Shown piece after piece: positions 8,177 through 17,583 of a DNA stretch of 64,000 bases. The stretch comes from Paraliobacillus salinarum (GTDB taxonomy: Bacteria; Bacillota; Bacilli; Bacillales; Amphibacillaceae), in the NCBI RefSeq assembly GCF_014083865.1, contig NZ_JACEFA010000013.1:1-64000 (forward strand), in the 5' to 3' direction. Both the position numbers and the translations under genes were made by a program. The notes beneath the pieces were generated by a model that saw only the letters and a program-made list of their open reading frames with translations, was not told the origin of the DNA and ran no database searches. Positions within the stretch are counted from its first letter, which is position 1. The number at the start of each line of letters is the position of its first letter.

Positions 8177-9979
8177 ATGTGTGGAATTGTTGGTTATATT
8201 GGACAAAATGATACGAAAGAAATTTTATTAAATGGACTAGAGAAGTTAGAATATCGAGGTTATGATTCTGCTGGGATCGCAACACTTAATAATTATGGTT
8301 TGCATTTGTTTAAAGCGAAAGGTCGTATCGCTACTTTACGGGAAAAAGTAGATACGACGGTTGCATCTTCTATTGGAATTGGTCATACTCGCTGGGCGAC
8401 GCATGGCGAACCAAGTGAGGAAAACGCACACCCACACCAGAGCTCTTCTGGTCGATTCACCCTTGTTCACAACGGTGTAATTGAAAACTATTATGAGCTT
8501 CGGGATGACTATTTATCAGATGTAAATTTAATAAGCGAAACAGATACAGAAGTGATTATACAGTTGATGGAAGTGCTCTATAATCAGTATCAGGATGTAG
8601 CAGAAGCATTTCGTCAAACGGTAGCTTTGTTAAAGGGTTCTTATGCTATTGCGCTTATCGATGCAGAAGATCAAGATACAATTTATGTAGCAAAGAATAA
8701 AAGTCCATTATTAATCGGATTAGGTGAAGGATTTAATGTAATTGCTAGTGATGCGATGGCAACACTAAAAGAAACCAATCGTTATTTAGAAATCCATGAT
8801 AAGGAAGTCGTACTAGTTAATCGTAATTACGTGGAAATTCAAAAACTAGACGGCATAGCAGTTGAGCGAGAGCCATATATCGCAGAAATAGATGCTGCTG
8901 ATATTGAAAAAGGAACTTACGCGCACTTTATGTTAAAAGAAATCGACGAGCAGCCATTTGTCATGCGTAAAATCATTAAAGCGTATCAAAATCAACAAGG
9001 TAACATTAAATTAGATGCTTCTGTAGAAAAGGCGATGTTAGAAGCAGATCGCATTTATATTGTTGCAGCCGGCACAAGTTATCATGCAGGTTTAATTGGC
9101 AAACAAATGATAGAAAGATTAGCTAATATACCGGTAGAAGTGCATATTGCTAGTGAATTTTCTTATAATATGCCATTGCTATCTGCCAAACCATTGTTTA
9201 TTTTTATATCACAAAGCGGTGAAACAGCAGATAGCCGTGCAGTATTAGTACGCATTAAGGAATTAGGGCATTCAGCGCTCACCATAACCAATGTTCCAGG
9301 ATCAACCCTTTCTCGTGAAGCGGATTATACCTTGCATTTATATGCAGGGCCAGAAATTGCAGTTGCTTCCACAAAAGCATATACTGCACAAATTGCAGTA
9401 CTAACGATATTAGCAGTTGGTACCGCCAAAGCAAAAGGAATGACGTTAGATTTTGACCCATTACAAGAGCTAGCCATTGTTTCAAGTGTAATGGAGTCGC
9501 TAACCGATCAAAAAGATACCTTTCAACAAATTGCAATAGATTTATTTACCGAAACACGCAATGCTTTCTTTATTGGCCGTGGCGTTGATTACTTTGTCGC
9601 GCAAGAAGCGTCACTCAAATTAAAGGAAATCTCTTATATTCAAGCAGAAGGATTTGCAGGTGGAGAGCTAAAGCATGGGACGATTGCTTTGATTGAAGAA
9701 GGTACTCCAGTGATTGCTATTGCTACTCAAGAAAATGTGAATTATTCGATTCGTGGTAATGTGCAAGAAGTGGCAGCACGAGGAGCGAAAACATGTATCT
9801 TCAGTATGGAAGGTTTACATCAAGATAATGATGCCTTTGTATTGCCTCAGGTACATGAATTACTGACACCGTTAGTAAGTGTTATACCAATGCAACTCTT
9901 AGCTTACTATGCAGCATTACACCGAGATTGCGATGTGGATAAACCGCGTAATCTAGCAAAAAGTGTGACAGTGGAGTAA
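8177..9979 (+). CDS. glmS: Glutamine-fructose-6-phosphate aminotransferase GlmS
   Basis: First committed step to UDP-GlcNAc: fructose-6-phosphate plus glutamine to glucosamine-6-phosphate. The N-terminal class II glutaminase begins MCGIVGYIG, with the catalytic Cys exposed after Met removal. Two SIS sugar-isomerase domains follow (about 290-420 and 460-590, e.g. SQSGETADS). It ends with the conserved LAKSVTVE. 600 residues, normal length. RBS TAGGAGGAAA. Its product controls the ribozyme in its own 5' UTR. Confidence 0.97.
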   Translation: MCGIVGYIGQNDTKEILLNGLEKLEYRGYDSAGIATLNNYGLHLFKAKGRIATLREKVDTTVASSIGIGHTRWATHGEPSEENAHPHQSSSGRFTLVHNGVIENYYELRDDYLSDVNLISETDTEVIIQLMEVLYNQYQDVAEAFRQTVALLKGSYAIALIDAEDQDTIYVAKNKSPLLIGLGEGFNVIASDAMATLKETNRYLEIHDKEVVLVNRNYVEIQKLDGIAVEREPYIAEIDAADIEKGTYAHFMLKEIDEQPFVMRKIIKAYQNQQGNIKLDASVEKAMLEADRIYIVAAGTSYHAGLIGKQMIERLANIPVEVHIASEFSYNMPLLSAKPLFIFISQSGETADSRAVLVRIKELGHSALTITNVPGSTLSREADYTLHLYAGPEIAVASTKAYTAQIAVLTILAVGTAKAKGMTLDFDPLQELAIVSSVMESLTDQKDTFQQIAIDLFTETRNAFFIGRGVDYFVAQEASLKLKEISYIQAEGFAGGELKHGTIALIEEGTPVIAIATQENVNYSIRGNVQEVAARGAKTCIFSMEGLHQDNDAFVLPQVHELLTPLVSVIPMQLLAYYAALHRDCDVDKPRNLAKSVTVE

Positions 9980-10034
9980 GGGAAGTAGGTATTCAGTTTT
10001 TTAAATCATTCACCAATTAAATATAGCATTTTTT

Positions 10035-10072
10035 AAACACTTCTCCCTTTTATAAAAGGGGGGAGTGTTTTT
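10035..10072 (+). terminator. Terminator of glmS
   Basis: AAACACT and CTCCC pair with GGGAG and AGTGTTT around a TATA loop, followed by T residues. Confidence 0.9.
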
Positions 10073-10147
10073 AAATAACTTCATATATTTTTAATGAAAT
10101 TGTTACAGAAGGGTAGAAAACTAGAAGAGATCAGGGATGGAAAAGGA

Positions 10148-10184
10148 AAAAACACATTTATGTTATCACATAAATGTGTTTTTA
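10148..10184. terminator. Second hairpin after glmS
   Basis: Perfect stem ACACATTTATGT / ACATAAATGTGT with A-rich left and T-rich right flanks. Probably a back-up or bidirectional terminator. The rest of the glmS to 10309 gap shows nothing further. Confidence 0.75.
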
Positions 10185-10308
10185 TTAGTTAGCACGAATT
10201 GAAAAAATTGTTAGTTTTTATATACTTTCGATTAATAATAGGTTATTTTGGTTTATAATTAATAGTATACATTAGTACATTAGTATGAAATTATAAAGGA
10301 GGGGGCAG

Positions 10309-10887
10309 ATGTTTGGATTACTACCTGATTCGATTATCTTTGTAGCGTTGTATGGCTTTTTAATTATTGGTCTAGTTATAACTATAAAGACTTATCAATT
10401 GTGGGGAGAGGACCAGCTTTCTAAAAAGGATAAAGTAACTCTTCTAATTTTATTTTTCTATAATATGTTAAATTTCATTATAATCTTTAGCATTTTGACT
10501 ATTCCGCCTACTGAAGCTTCCGGGAATGGGAATCCGCATATTCCTTACATTGGATTATCTATGATTCTGTTTTTATCCTTTAGTATATTAATTGCTAATC
10601 AAGGTTACATCAGATGGAAACATAAAAGTATGTTAATTAAATACTTAAGCTTGTTTTTTACATTAATCGTTATATTAATTTCATCATATTTACAGCTTAA
10701 CTTTGTAAATAGTATAGAAAGAAAACTAAATTATTCAATGAATAGTTGGTGGGAATGGTGGAAGGACATACACTTAAATAATTTGTATTTTAATATATTT
10801 ACTTTCGTTTTGATTATAAGCTTTTCATTATTTATTAGTATACTTTTTAGTTTATTTAAAAAAATAGAGTGCCAAAACCTAGATTAA
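10309..10887 (+). CDS. Hypothetical membrane protein
   Basis: 192 residues that I do not recognise. About five hydrophobic segments (near residues 8-28, 43-65, 80-98, 108-126, 158-184) suggest an integral membrane protein. A Trp-rich motif, SWWEWW, sits between the last two. A strong RBS (AAAGGAGGGGG) precedes the ATG. Composition is more AT-rich than the flanking glmS, which hints at accessory origin. No functional neighbour. Confidence 0.75.
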   Translation: MFGLLPDSIIFVALYGFLIIGLVITIKTYQLWGEDQLSKKDKVTLLILFFYNMLNFIIIFSILTIPPTEASGNGNPHIPYIGLSMILFLSFSILIANQGYIRWKHKSMLIKYLSLFFTLIVILISSYLQLNFVNSIERKLNYSMNSWWEWWKDIHLNNLYFNIFTFVLIISFSLFISILFSLFKKIECQNLD

Positions 10888-10953
10888 AGTAACAGAATTT
10901 GTCATGATATCTATGATAGTATGAAATCAATCATAAATGGAAGGGTGAGAGCA

Positions 10954-11442
10954 ATGAATGCGGTAGATATTTTGAGAAATCAATTATTAGGTGAACTAGA
11001 ATTAGGTATTCGATCGATGGAAGGCTTACTAAAAAAAGTACAAGTGAAGGATTGGGAGTATCAGCCGGCAGATAATATGAGGAGTCTAAAAGAACTTGCT
11101 AAACATATCGTATCCATTCCAGAGGTAGATCTTCATATTTTTCAGGGGGAAGATGGAGAAACAATTAAAAAATTAGAAGAAAAATATGATGTACTAGAAT
11201 CAGCAGCAGAAATGATTAAAGCAATGCATAATGGGTTTGAAGCGTATAAGTCTTATATAATTTCTTTATCTGAAGAGGATTTATTGATTAAAAAGACAAA
11301 GCCATTTTACCTTGAAGAAGGTGAAATTCAAGCACATTGGCTCGTTGAGGAAGTTTCTCACCTATTTCATCACCGGGCTCAATTTTTCAACTATTTAAAA
11401 CAGCTTGGCTATGATGTTACTATGTTTGATCTTTATGTTTAA
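10954..11442 (+). CDS. DinB family protein
   Basis: Four-helix-bundle DinB/YfiT-type protein, 162 residues. These often bind a divalent metal through three histidines; candidates are the His of AKHIVS and the His pair in HLFHHRAQFF near the C-terminus. Some relatives are thiol-dependent transferases (bacillithiol-S-transferases), but this one cannot be assigned. The ATG at 10954 is chosen because GGAAGGGTGA lies 9 nt upstream. An in-frame ATG at 10921 has no RBS. Confidence 0.85.
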   Translation: MNAVDILRNQLLGELELGIRSMEGLLKKVQVKDWEYQPADNMRSLKELAKHIVSIPEVDLHIFQGEDGETIKKLEEKYDVLESAAEMIKAMHNGFEAYKSYIISLSEEDLLIKKTKPFYLEEGEIQAHWLVEEVSHLFHHRAQFFNYLKQLGYDVTMFDLYV

Positions 11443-11450
11443 GAATATTA

Positions 11451-11475
11451 AAAGCCCACTCCTAGAGCGGGCTTT
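11451..11475 (+). terminator. Terminator after the DinB gene
   Basis: Stem AAAGCCC..CTC / GAG..GGGCTTT with a CTA loop; the T run is short. Confidence 0.7.
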
Positions 11476-11620
11476 CATTGTTTGTAGCGATACAAGCTCG
11501 CCGTTTATATAAGCCTAACAAGTTAGTAATTAAAAGCTTAATTAAATGATAGTGTTAAAACAACATATCTATATGATGCACTACCAAACCTTTGATTCCA
11601 CTTTGCGTAGATACAAGCAT

Positions 11621-13195
11621 CTAGCGAGTCACAGTAAAGTTTGTTTTATACTGAGGAACAACAACCGGATGTTCTGTAAAGTACTCGACCAACAGCTCCG
11701 TCATATCGGTTTGGATCTCTTTGATCACCGGCTTATCTTTAAACATATCAAAGTTTCCACCACCACTGGCACGGTAATTATTCATCACCACGTGAAATGT
11801 ATCATCCTCTTTAATGGGCTGACCTTGATAGTAAAGAGCTGTAACTCGTTTGCCGATCGGTTGACTAATGGATAGCTGATAGTCAATTCCAGACCACATA
11901 TCATAATTGTATGGCGCTGGTTTTGGATATAAGAAGTCTGGATTAATCGTTAAATGATCTTCCTCATCTAATTTAAAATAACTAGCTGATAATTCAAGTG
12001 CTTGTCTAATATCTTTACCTATTAGTTCAAGAACCGTCAATGTATTAGGGAAAATGTAGTTGCTGACAATCTCACGCATGGTAACTTCTCCTGAAAACCC
12101 AGGAGCTTGGTCGTGAAAGAGACTGGTTAATGATATATCTACTTGTGCGACGTCCTCTTGAATAGTGTTAATAAAAGTAATCAATGGATGTGTTGCTAAT
12201 CGAAGCTGAAATGGATTGGTGACGGACAGATCTCCATCCACATAGCCAACCGGTTTGTCTAGCCATAGATCGGTTTGTTGATGAGCTTCGCAAGCAATTA
12301 GTGAGATAGTATTAGATACAGGTGTTTCATCTGTGACCGGAATTAATTCAGCATGCTTGTGATTAATCGTCCAAGTATCGTTTGTTTTGGATAAATCTAG
12401 CGTTACTTTTCCTAAAGACTCGCCGTTCACACCAGGCTGGATAACAGCTTTTTCGGTGTGTATCTGTGCGATCTTCCGGTGCTGGTGACCAGTTAACAGT
12501 ACATCAATCCCGTCAATTTCAGTTAAGATTCGGTAGCCTTGGTTCTCTCCGGTTAACTTTTCAGTTGGTTCCCCTGTTGTTAAGTCACGCTCAAAACCAC
12601 CATGATAACTGACGATTAAAACGTCAACTGCCTCATGCTCGCGAATAAATGTTACCCAATAGTCCGTTGTCTCAAAGGCATCAGAAAAATGTACGCCTTT
12701 AATATGATCTGGCTTTTCCCAATTGGGTATGTAATGCGTTGTTACCCCTAGGATTGCAACTTTTATTCCGCTATCGGTTTCTTTGATTACGTAAGGCTTA
12801 CCGTAAATTGGCTGGTTACTGGCCTGATCTAAAACATTAGCTGAGAGCCATGGGAAATCTGAGGCGCCAACTGCTTTATCAATTGCGGATCTACCAAAGT
12901 TGAACTCATGGTTTCCGAGCACACCAACATCAAAACTAAGCTGATTCATCGCCTCAATAATCGGATTGGTAGATAGTGTGGAATGATGATAGGAATACAT
13001 TAATGGAGAACCTTGAATAATATCACCGTTATCGATCAAAAGTGTGTTCGCTGATTTCTGTTTCTCTTGTTCAATGATTGTAGCTAATTTTGCTAATCCG
13101 AGTGGTTGATTGGAATTACCACGATAATTTGTTGGATAGATATGACCGTGGATGTCACTTGTTGCAAGAATTATTAATGATTGTATGTTTGCCAT
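11621..13195 (-). CDS. Bifunctional metallophosphatase / 5'-nucleotidase
   Basis: Calcineurin-like phosphoesterase of the UshA/CpdB family, 524 residues. The metal motifs are all present: TSDIHGH near the N-terminus, DNGDIIQG, GNHEFNFG, SYHGGF and LLTGHQHR. A 5'-nucleotidase C-terminal domain follows (about 330-500). There is no signal peptide and no wall anchor, unlike most members, so the enzyme should be cytosolic. It probably removes phosphate from nucleotides or cyclic nucleotides. It is divergent from a phnDCEE importer with a shared palindrome between them, which suggests phosphorus scavenging. Confidence 0.9.
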   Translation of the reverse strand: MANIQSLIILATSDIHGHIYPTNYRGNSNQPLGLAKLATIIEQEKQKSANTLLIDNGDIIQGSPLMYSYHHSTLSTNPIIEAMNQLSFDVGVLGNHEFNFGRSAIDKAVGASDFPWLSANVLDQASNQPIYGKPYVIKETDSGIKVAILGVTTHYIPNWEKPDHIKGVHFSDAFETTDYWVTFIREHEAVDVLIVSYHGGFERDLTTGEPTEKLTGENQGYRILTEIDGIDVLLTGHQHRKIAQIHTEKAVIQPGVNGESLGKVTLDLSKTNDTWTINHKHAELIPVTDETPVSNTISLIACEAHQQTDLWLDKPVGYVDGDLSVTNPFQLRLATHPLITFINTIQEDVAQVDISLTSLFHDQAPGFSGEVTMREIVSNYIFPNTLTVLELIGKDIRQALELSASYFKLDEEDHLTINPDFLYPKPAPYNYDMWSGIDYQLSISQPIGKRVTALYYQGQPIKEDDTFHVVMNNYRASGGGNFDMFKDKPVIKEIQTDMTELLVEYFTEHPVVVPQYKTNFTVTR

Positions 13196-13234
13196 AAAGT
13201 ATTGCCATCCCTTCTAGTTCACCTATGTCCTTTT

Positions 13235-13264
13235 AGTATAAGCACTATTTTTCCTGGTAGGCAA
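13235..13264 (-). promoter_or_regulatory. Promoter of the nucleotidase gene
   Basis: Minus strand: TTGCCT, 18 nt, TATACT. The palindrome at 13268-13310 lies directly upstream of the -35. Confidence 0.65.
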
Positions 13265-13267
13265 GGG

Positions 13268-13310
13268 TTTACAATGTTAAGAATTTTTAGCAATAAATTA
13301 ACAATGTAAA
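13268..13310. promoter_or_regulatory. Candidate divergent operator between nucleotidase and phnD
   Basis: Inverted arms TTTACAATGTTAA (13268-13280) and TTAACAATGTAAA (13298-13310) match in 12 of 13 positions around a 17-bp spacer. They sit between the two divergent promoters. The TTAACA-like elements recall PhoP boxes, but the 11-bp repeat spacing is not met. Confidence 0.55.
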
Positions 13311-13322
13311 GCGATGAATCCA

Positions 13323-13331
13323 TGCTATACT
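13323..13331 (+). promoter_or_regulatory. Extended -10 promoter of phnD
   Basis: TGC followed by TATACT (13326-13331), 50 bp before phnD, with no good -35. An activator bound at the adjacent palindrome is plausible. Confidence 0.5.
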
Positions 13332-13380
13332 GCACCTGAAAGTTACTTTCGATCAAATATCTTGTTAGGGGGAAAAGAAA

Positions 13381-14430
13381 TTGAAACAGAGATTATTAGT
13401 TTTGTTAGGTTTAGTTTTAATGTCAATCTTAATCGGGGGGTGTAGTGATAGTGAGCAGGATGCGGAAGATGCAGCTGACAAGGGTAGCGAAGCGATAGAT
13501 ATTTTAAAGGTATCATTTGTTCCGTCACGTGACCCAGATGAAATTGTAACAGCAACAGAGCCTTTAAAAAATTTGCTGAAAGAAGAATTAGCTAATCAAG
13601 GTGTAGAAGTTAACAATGTAGAGATTAATGTAGGTACTACTTATGAAGCGGTTGGAGAAGCGTTATCTTCAGGTACAACGGATGTTGGATTAATTCCTGG
13701 TGGTACATATGTATTATACGATGATGGTGCTGAAGTTATTTTAACAGCGACACGTGCTGCACTATCGAATGACTCTGAAAATCCAGTTGACTGGAATGAA
13801 AACAAGCCTACAGAAGGTTTGGAAGATGAACAAGCAACGTATTATCGCGGGTTAATGGTTGCTGGGCCGTCTGAAAAAGGACAGGAACTAGCTGAAAAAG
13901 TAAACAATGGCGAAGAATTAACATGGGAAGATGTGAATAGTGCTCGTTGGTCAGTACAATCAACATCTTCATCATCAGGTTACATTTACCCAACTCTATG
14001 GTTACAAGAAAAGTTTGGAAAGAGTATTACTGACTTAGATCAGTCTGTTCAATCAAATGGTTACGGTGATACGTTTGCTAAATTGGCTGCAGAACAAGTA
14101 GATATTGTTACCATATATGCCGATGCTAGAAGAGATAACGTAGAAAACTGGACTGGCGACTTCGCTCGTGAAGCATCTATTTGGGATGAGACAAACGTTA
14201 TCGGTGTCACACAACCAATTTATAACGACACAGTCTCTGTAAGTAAAAACTCTAAAACTATGAATGATGAATTAAAGAAAGCTTTACAAGAAGCATTCAT
14301 TAATATCGCGAAAACAGAAGAAGGAAAAGAAGTGATTAGCATTTATAGTCATGAAGGCTATCAAAAAGCTGAATCAGCCAAATACGATGGAGAACGTGAT
14401 GCACAAGACTTCTTGCGTAATTTGAAATAA
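13381..14430 (+). CDS. phnD: Phosphate/phosphite/phosphonate ABC transporter, substrate-binding lipoprotein PhnD
   Basis: Solute-binding lipoprotein of 349 residues. The signal peptide ends in the lipobox IGGC (Cys about 21), followed by an acidic linker. The PhnD domain contains SGTTDVGLIPGGTY and the STSSSSGYIYP phosphate-coordinating loop typical of the family. The ligand could be phosphonate, phosphite or phosphate; sequence alone does not decide. TTG start, RBS AGGGGGAAAAG. First gene of phnDCEE; no phosphonate-degrading gene is near. Confidence 0.92.
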   Translation: MKQRLLVLLGLVLMSILIGGCSDSEQDAEDAADKGSEAIDILKVSFVPSRDPDEIVTATEPLKNLLKEELANQGVEVNNVEINVGTTYEAVGEALSSGTTDVGLIPGGTYVLYDDGAEVILTATRAALSNDSENPVDWNENKPTEGLEDEQATYYRGLMVAGPSEKGQELAEKVNNGEELTWEDVNSARWSVQSTSSSSGYIYPTLWLQEKFGKSITDLDQSVQSNGYGDTFAKLAAEQVDIVTIYADARRDNVENWTGDFAREASIWDETNVIGVTQPIYNDTVSVSKNSKTMNDELKKALQEAFINIAKTEEGKEVISIYSHEGYQKAESAKYDGERDAQDFLRNLK

Positions 14431-14459
14431 TTAATTTCAAATTTTATGAGAGTATTATA

Positions 14460-14494
14460 AGTGAGGCACTCATCTAATTGTGTGTCTCGCTTTT
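14460..14494 (+). terminator. Intra-operon attenuator hairpin between phnD and phnC
   Basis: Stem AGTGAGGCAC / GTGTCTCGCT with G-U pairs, followed by TTTT. Located in the 112-bp gap after phnD, it likely lowers expression of the downstream transporter genes relative to the binding protein. Confidence 0.65.
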
Positions 14495-14542
14495 ACTGCT
14501 TCATCAAGATAAGAACACTTTGAGGTGAAATGAGGGTATCGA

Positions 14543-15328
14543 ATGATAGAGTTTAATAATGTTGAAAAAGTCTATCCGAATGGAACACAGGCGTTACAAG
14601 ATATTAATCTTCAAATTGATAAAGGTGAATTTGTCGCAGTAATTGGTTTATCTGGGGCCGGTAAATCTACTTTAATTCGTTGTATTAATCGTATGCACGA
14701 TATAACAGGCGGGGAACTGCTTGTGGATGAGATAAATGTTGGTGACTTAAGAGGAAAAGCCATTAGAAAGTTTAGACGTAAAGTCGGCATGATCTTTCAA
14801 TCTTTTAACTTAGTAAACCGAACAACAGTTTTAAAAAATGTATTAGTAGCTTTTGCACCAGATAACCCAATTTGGCGCACGTTCACAGGTATTTATACAA
14901 AAGCACAAAAAATACAAGCACTTGAAGCACTCGATCAAGTTGGGATTTTAGATAAAGCATACATGCGTGTCGATCAACTATCAGGTGGGCAACAACAACG
15001 GGTTGCACTTGCACGTACGTTAGCGCAAGATCCAGATGTTATATTAGCAGATGAGCCAATTGCATCTCTTGATCCAGTAACTTCAAAACGAGTGATGAAT
15101 GATTTTACTCGCATAAACAAAGAAATGAATATTACCATTCTAATGAATATTCATCATGTTGAAGTGGCTTTGGAGTATGCAGATCGAATTATCGGTATTC
15201 GTGCTGGAAAAATCGTCTATGATGGTGCTGCTTCAGCGGTTGATGACGAGACATTAAAGATGATTTATGAAGGTAATGTGGAGGAACTAAACTCTGCCAG
15301 AGAGGAGAGTAAGGACTATGTGGGATAG
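14543..15328 (+). CDS. phnC: Phosphonate ABC transporter ATP-binding protein PhnC
   Basis: ABC ATPase, 261 residues, energising the PhnE permeases. Walker [10 protein letters not shown] (about 33-41), signature LSGGQQQR, Walker B VILADEP and the switch histidine (NIHHVEVAL) are intact. It overlaps phnE by 11 bp. Confidence 0.94.
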   Translation: MIEFNNVEKVYPNGTQALQDINLQIDKGEFVAVIGLSGAGKSTLIRCINRMHDITGGELLVDEINVGDLRGKAIRKFRRKVGMIFQSFNLVNRTTVLKNVLVAFAPDNPIWRTFTGIYTKAQKIQALEALDQVGILDKAYMRVDQLSGGQQQRVALARTLAQDPDVILADEPIASLDPVTSKRVMNDFTRINKEMNITILMNIHHVEVALEYADRIIGIRAGKIVYDGAASAVDDETLKMIYEGNVEELNSAREESKDYVG

Positions 15329-16133
15329 ACTTTTTCCGTCCAAAAAGATTGTTTTATCTAATGGTTCTGTTGTCTATCAGAAACGTTCCAAGACACCATT
15401 GGTTCTAATCGGTCTTGCGATAGCGATGTATTATTCTGCAATCGTTACAAACTTTGATATGGTTCAGTTGGTTCAGCGCATTAATGAATTCTTTACCATT
15501 GTTTTTCAAATGTTACAACCTAACTTGGGCTATATATCTGGTATTTGGCCCGAACTAATGTCAACGTTGAAAATGTCATTGTTTGGTTCAGTCCTCGGAG
15601 CGGTGGTTGCTTTACCACTTGCCATACTTGCTTCTGTAAACATTATGAAACAGCGAGTCATTGTTTCGATTGTGAAAACATTTTTAAGTATAGTTCGAAC
15701 GATGCCAACGTTAGTAACAGCGTTGATTGCAACGTATATTTTTCAACTGCCTCAAACAGCTGGGACAGTTGCCATTTTCTTATTTACTACCTCTTATGTT
15801 GGAAAATTAATGTATGAAGCAATAGAAAATGTTGATATGGGAAGCTTTGAAGCGATGGAAGCAATGGGAATGAGTAAAATATCAGCATTTCGCACGGCTG
15901 TTTTCCCTCAAATACTTCCTAATTATTTATCAACGTCACTTTATAGCTTTGAAGGTAATGTACGCTATGCTGCGATTTTAGGTTATGTAGGTGCTGGCGG
16001 GATTGGCCGATTGATTAATGAAACAATTGGTTGGCGTGATTACTCAAGCTTGGGCATGATTATTATTATGCTTGTGGTGACAGTTTACCTAATTGAGTCA
16101 ACTAGTGAATATTTCAGAAGGAAACTCGTGTAA
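15318..16133 (+). CDS. phnE: Phosphonate ABC transporter permease PhnE (first copy)
   Basis: Membrane permease of 271 residues with about six TM helices and the EAA loop (SFEAMEAMGMSKISAFRTAVFPQ) that contacts PhnC. Its ATG lies inside the end of phnC, so the two are translationally coupled. Together with the next gene it would form a heterodimeric channel. Confidence 0.92.
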   Translation: MWDRLFPSKKIVLSNGSVVYQKRSKTPLVLIGLAIAMYYSAIVTNFDMVQLVQRINEFFTIVFQMLQPNLGYISGIWPELMSTLKMSLFGSVLGAVVALPLAILASVNIMKQRVIVSIVKTFLSIVRTMPTLVTALIATYIFQLPQTAGTVAIFLFTTSYVGKLMYEAIENVDMGSFEAMEAMGMSKISAFRTAVFPQILPNYLSTSLYSFEGNVRYAAILGYVGAGGIGRLINETIGWRDYSSLGMIIIMLVVTVYLIESTSEYFRRKLV

Positions 16134-16145
16134 GGAGATGTGCTT

Positions 16146-16958
16146 ATGTCAACATTAACTGCAGTAGAGAAACAACTTCAAGTAGAGCCAAAGCATCGAG
16201 GATATGCATGGACAATAGCCATCATCCTTTCCGTGTTAATGTTTTGGTCTGTATCTGAGCTTAGTTTAGCGCTTGATCAACGTGGAATGGTGATCGCTCA
16301 AAACATATTTTCGGGTTTGTTGAATCCTGATTTAGAATTCTTATTTAGTGTAACAAACCAAGGTGTAATGTACTTATTACTTGAAACACTAGCGATTGCG
16401 TTTCTTGGAACAATTATTGGTGCAATTTTAGCTGTTCCATTAGCTTTTTTATCCGCATCAAATATTGTACCTAAACCAGTCAGTGCATTAACACGATTAT
16501 TTTTGATTTTTGTTAGAACTATTCCGTCATTGGTTTATGGGTTAATGTTAATCCGTGTGACTGGTCCTGGTGCGTTTGCTGGGGTATTAACAATTGGTAT
16601 TACATCTATAGGTATGTTAGCGAAGCTTTATGTTGATGCCATTGAAGACTTGGACACTAAAGTGTTAGAATCAATGACTTCGATGGGTTGTACTACATTT
16701 GAGAAGATTCGATTTGGCATCTTACCACAACTGATGTCGTTATTTTTATCGGTAATGATTTATCGATTCGATATGAATATGCGTGAAGCATCTATTTTAG
16801 GTTTAGTAGGTGCGGGTGGTATCGGTGCGCCGTTGATTTTTGCAATGCAAGGCTACCGCTGGCCACAAGTTGGTTCCATCTTGATTGGATTAGTCGCTTT
16901 AATTCTTATTATTGAGTTTATTTCTAATAAGTTGCGTTCTAAATTAGTGAATGGTTAA
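16146..16958 (+). CDS. phnE: Phosphonate ABC transporter permease PhnE (second copy)
   Basis: Second permease, 270 residues, with the same fold and an EAA loop (KVLESMTSMGCTTFEKIRFG). The ATG at 16146 is chosen because AAGGAG lies 8 nt upstream; an in-frame GTG at 16140 overlaps the RBS. Last gene of the phn operon. Confidence 0.92.
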   Translation: MSTLTAVEKQLQVEPKHRGYAWTIAIILSVLMFWSVSELSLALDQRGMVIAQNIFSGLLNPDLEFLFSVTNQGVMYLLLETLAIAFLGTIIGAILAVPLAFLSASNIVPKPVSALTRLFLIFVRTIPSLVYGLMLIRVTGPGAFAGVLTIGITSIGMLAKLYVDAIEDLDTKVLESMTSMGCTTFEKIRFGILPQLMSLFLSVMIYRFDMNMREASILGLVGAGGIGAPLIFAMQGYRWPQVGSILIGLVALILIIEFISNKLRSKLVNG

Positions 16959-16980
16959 AAGATACCTTGAAAATATAAAA

Positions 16981-17009
16981 TTGAAAGCTAAAACGTTTGC
17001 TACTATAGT
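16981..17009 (+). promoter_or_regulatory. Promoter of the GNAT gene, overlapping the phn terminator
   Basis: TTGAAA (16981-16986), 17 nt, TATAGT (17004-17009). Confidence 0.6.
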
Positions 17010-17020
17010 GAACGTTTTTT
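16990..17020 (+). terminator. Terminator of phnDCEE
   Basis: AAAACGTT / AACGTTTT with inner CTA/TAG, followed by a T run. Confidence 0.8.
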
Positions 17021-17064
17021 GTGTTATTATAAGAATGCATGTTCTTGGAAGGAAGAGGAATTTT

Positions 17065-17490
17065 ATGATAAGAATATATAAAGATACAGATATAGATACC
17101 TTGGTTGATATTTGGTATAAAGGATCATTACAAGCACACCATTTTATAAATGAGTCTTATTGGAAAGCGCAAATGAAAGATATGAAAGAAAAGTACATAC
17201 CAATGTCAGAAACACATGTCATAACAAATGAATCAAAAATTGTAGGATTTATCTCAATGGTAGACAATTACTTAGCGGCTCTTTTCATTGATATAGAACA
17301 CCAAAATCATGGTGCTGGAAAAGCGCTGTTAGACTTTATCAAAGAACGAAAAAATGTGATTGAATTGAAAGTATATAAAGAAAATACATCTGCACTTCGT
17401 TTTTACAAGAATAATGGATTTATTATAAAAATAGAATTAACAGATGAGCAAACCAATGAGCAAGAATACTTAATGGAATGGAAGAAATAA
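17065..17490 (+). CDS. GNAT family N-acetyltransferase (YjaB-like)
   Basis: Acetyl-CoA-dependent acetyltransferase of 141 residues. The acetyl-CoA loop is NHGAGKALLDF and the C-terminal NTSALRFYKNNGF is the usual GNAT motif B. The N-terminus (VDIWYKGSLQAHHF) resembles YjaB. The ATG at 17065 follows GGAAGAGGAA; translating from further upstream would give an implausible N-terminus through the phn terminator. Substrate unknown. Confidence 0.85.
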   Translation: MIRIYKDTDIDTLVDIWYKGSLQAHHFINESYWKAQMKDMKEKYIPMSETHVITNESKIVGFISMVDNYLAALFIDIEHQNHGAGKALLDFIKERKNVIELKVYKENTSALRFYKNNGFIIKIELTDEQTNEQEYLMEWKK

Positions 17491-17583
17491 ACGGACGTTT
17501 CATTACTATTAAGGCTAGTGAATGAGGGTTATAACTTTATCGCGCAAGTTGCGGAATAAAACATGATGAAAGTGAGGATAACT

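Noticed and set aside
11546-11875. Plus-strand frame opposite the nucleotidase 3' end
   Set aside because: Antisense to a well-supported gene with all metallophosphatase motifs; no RBS.
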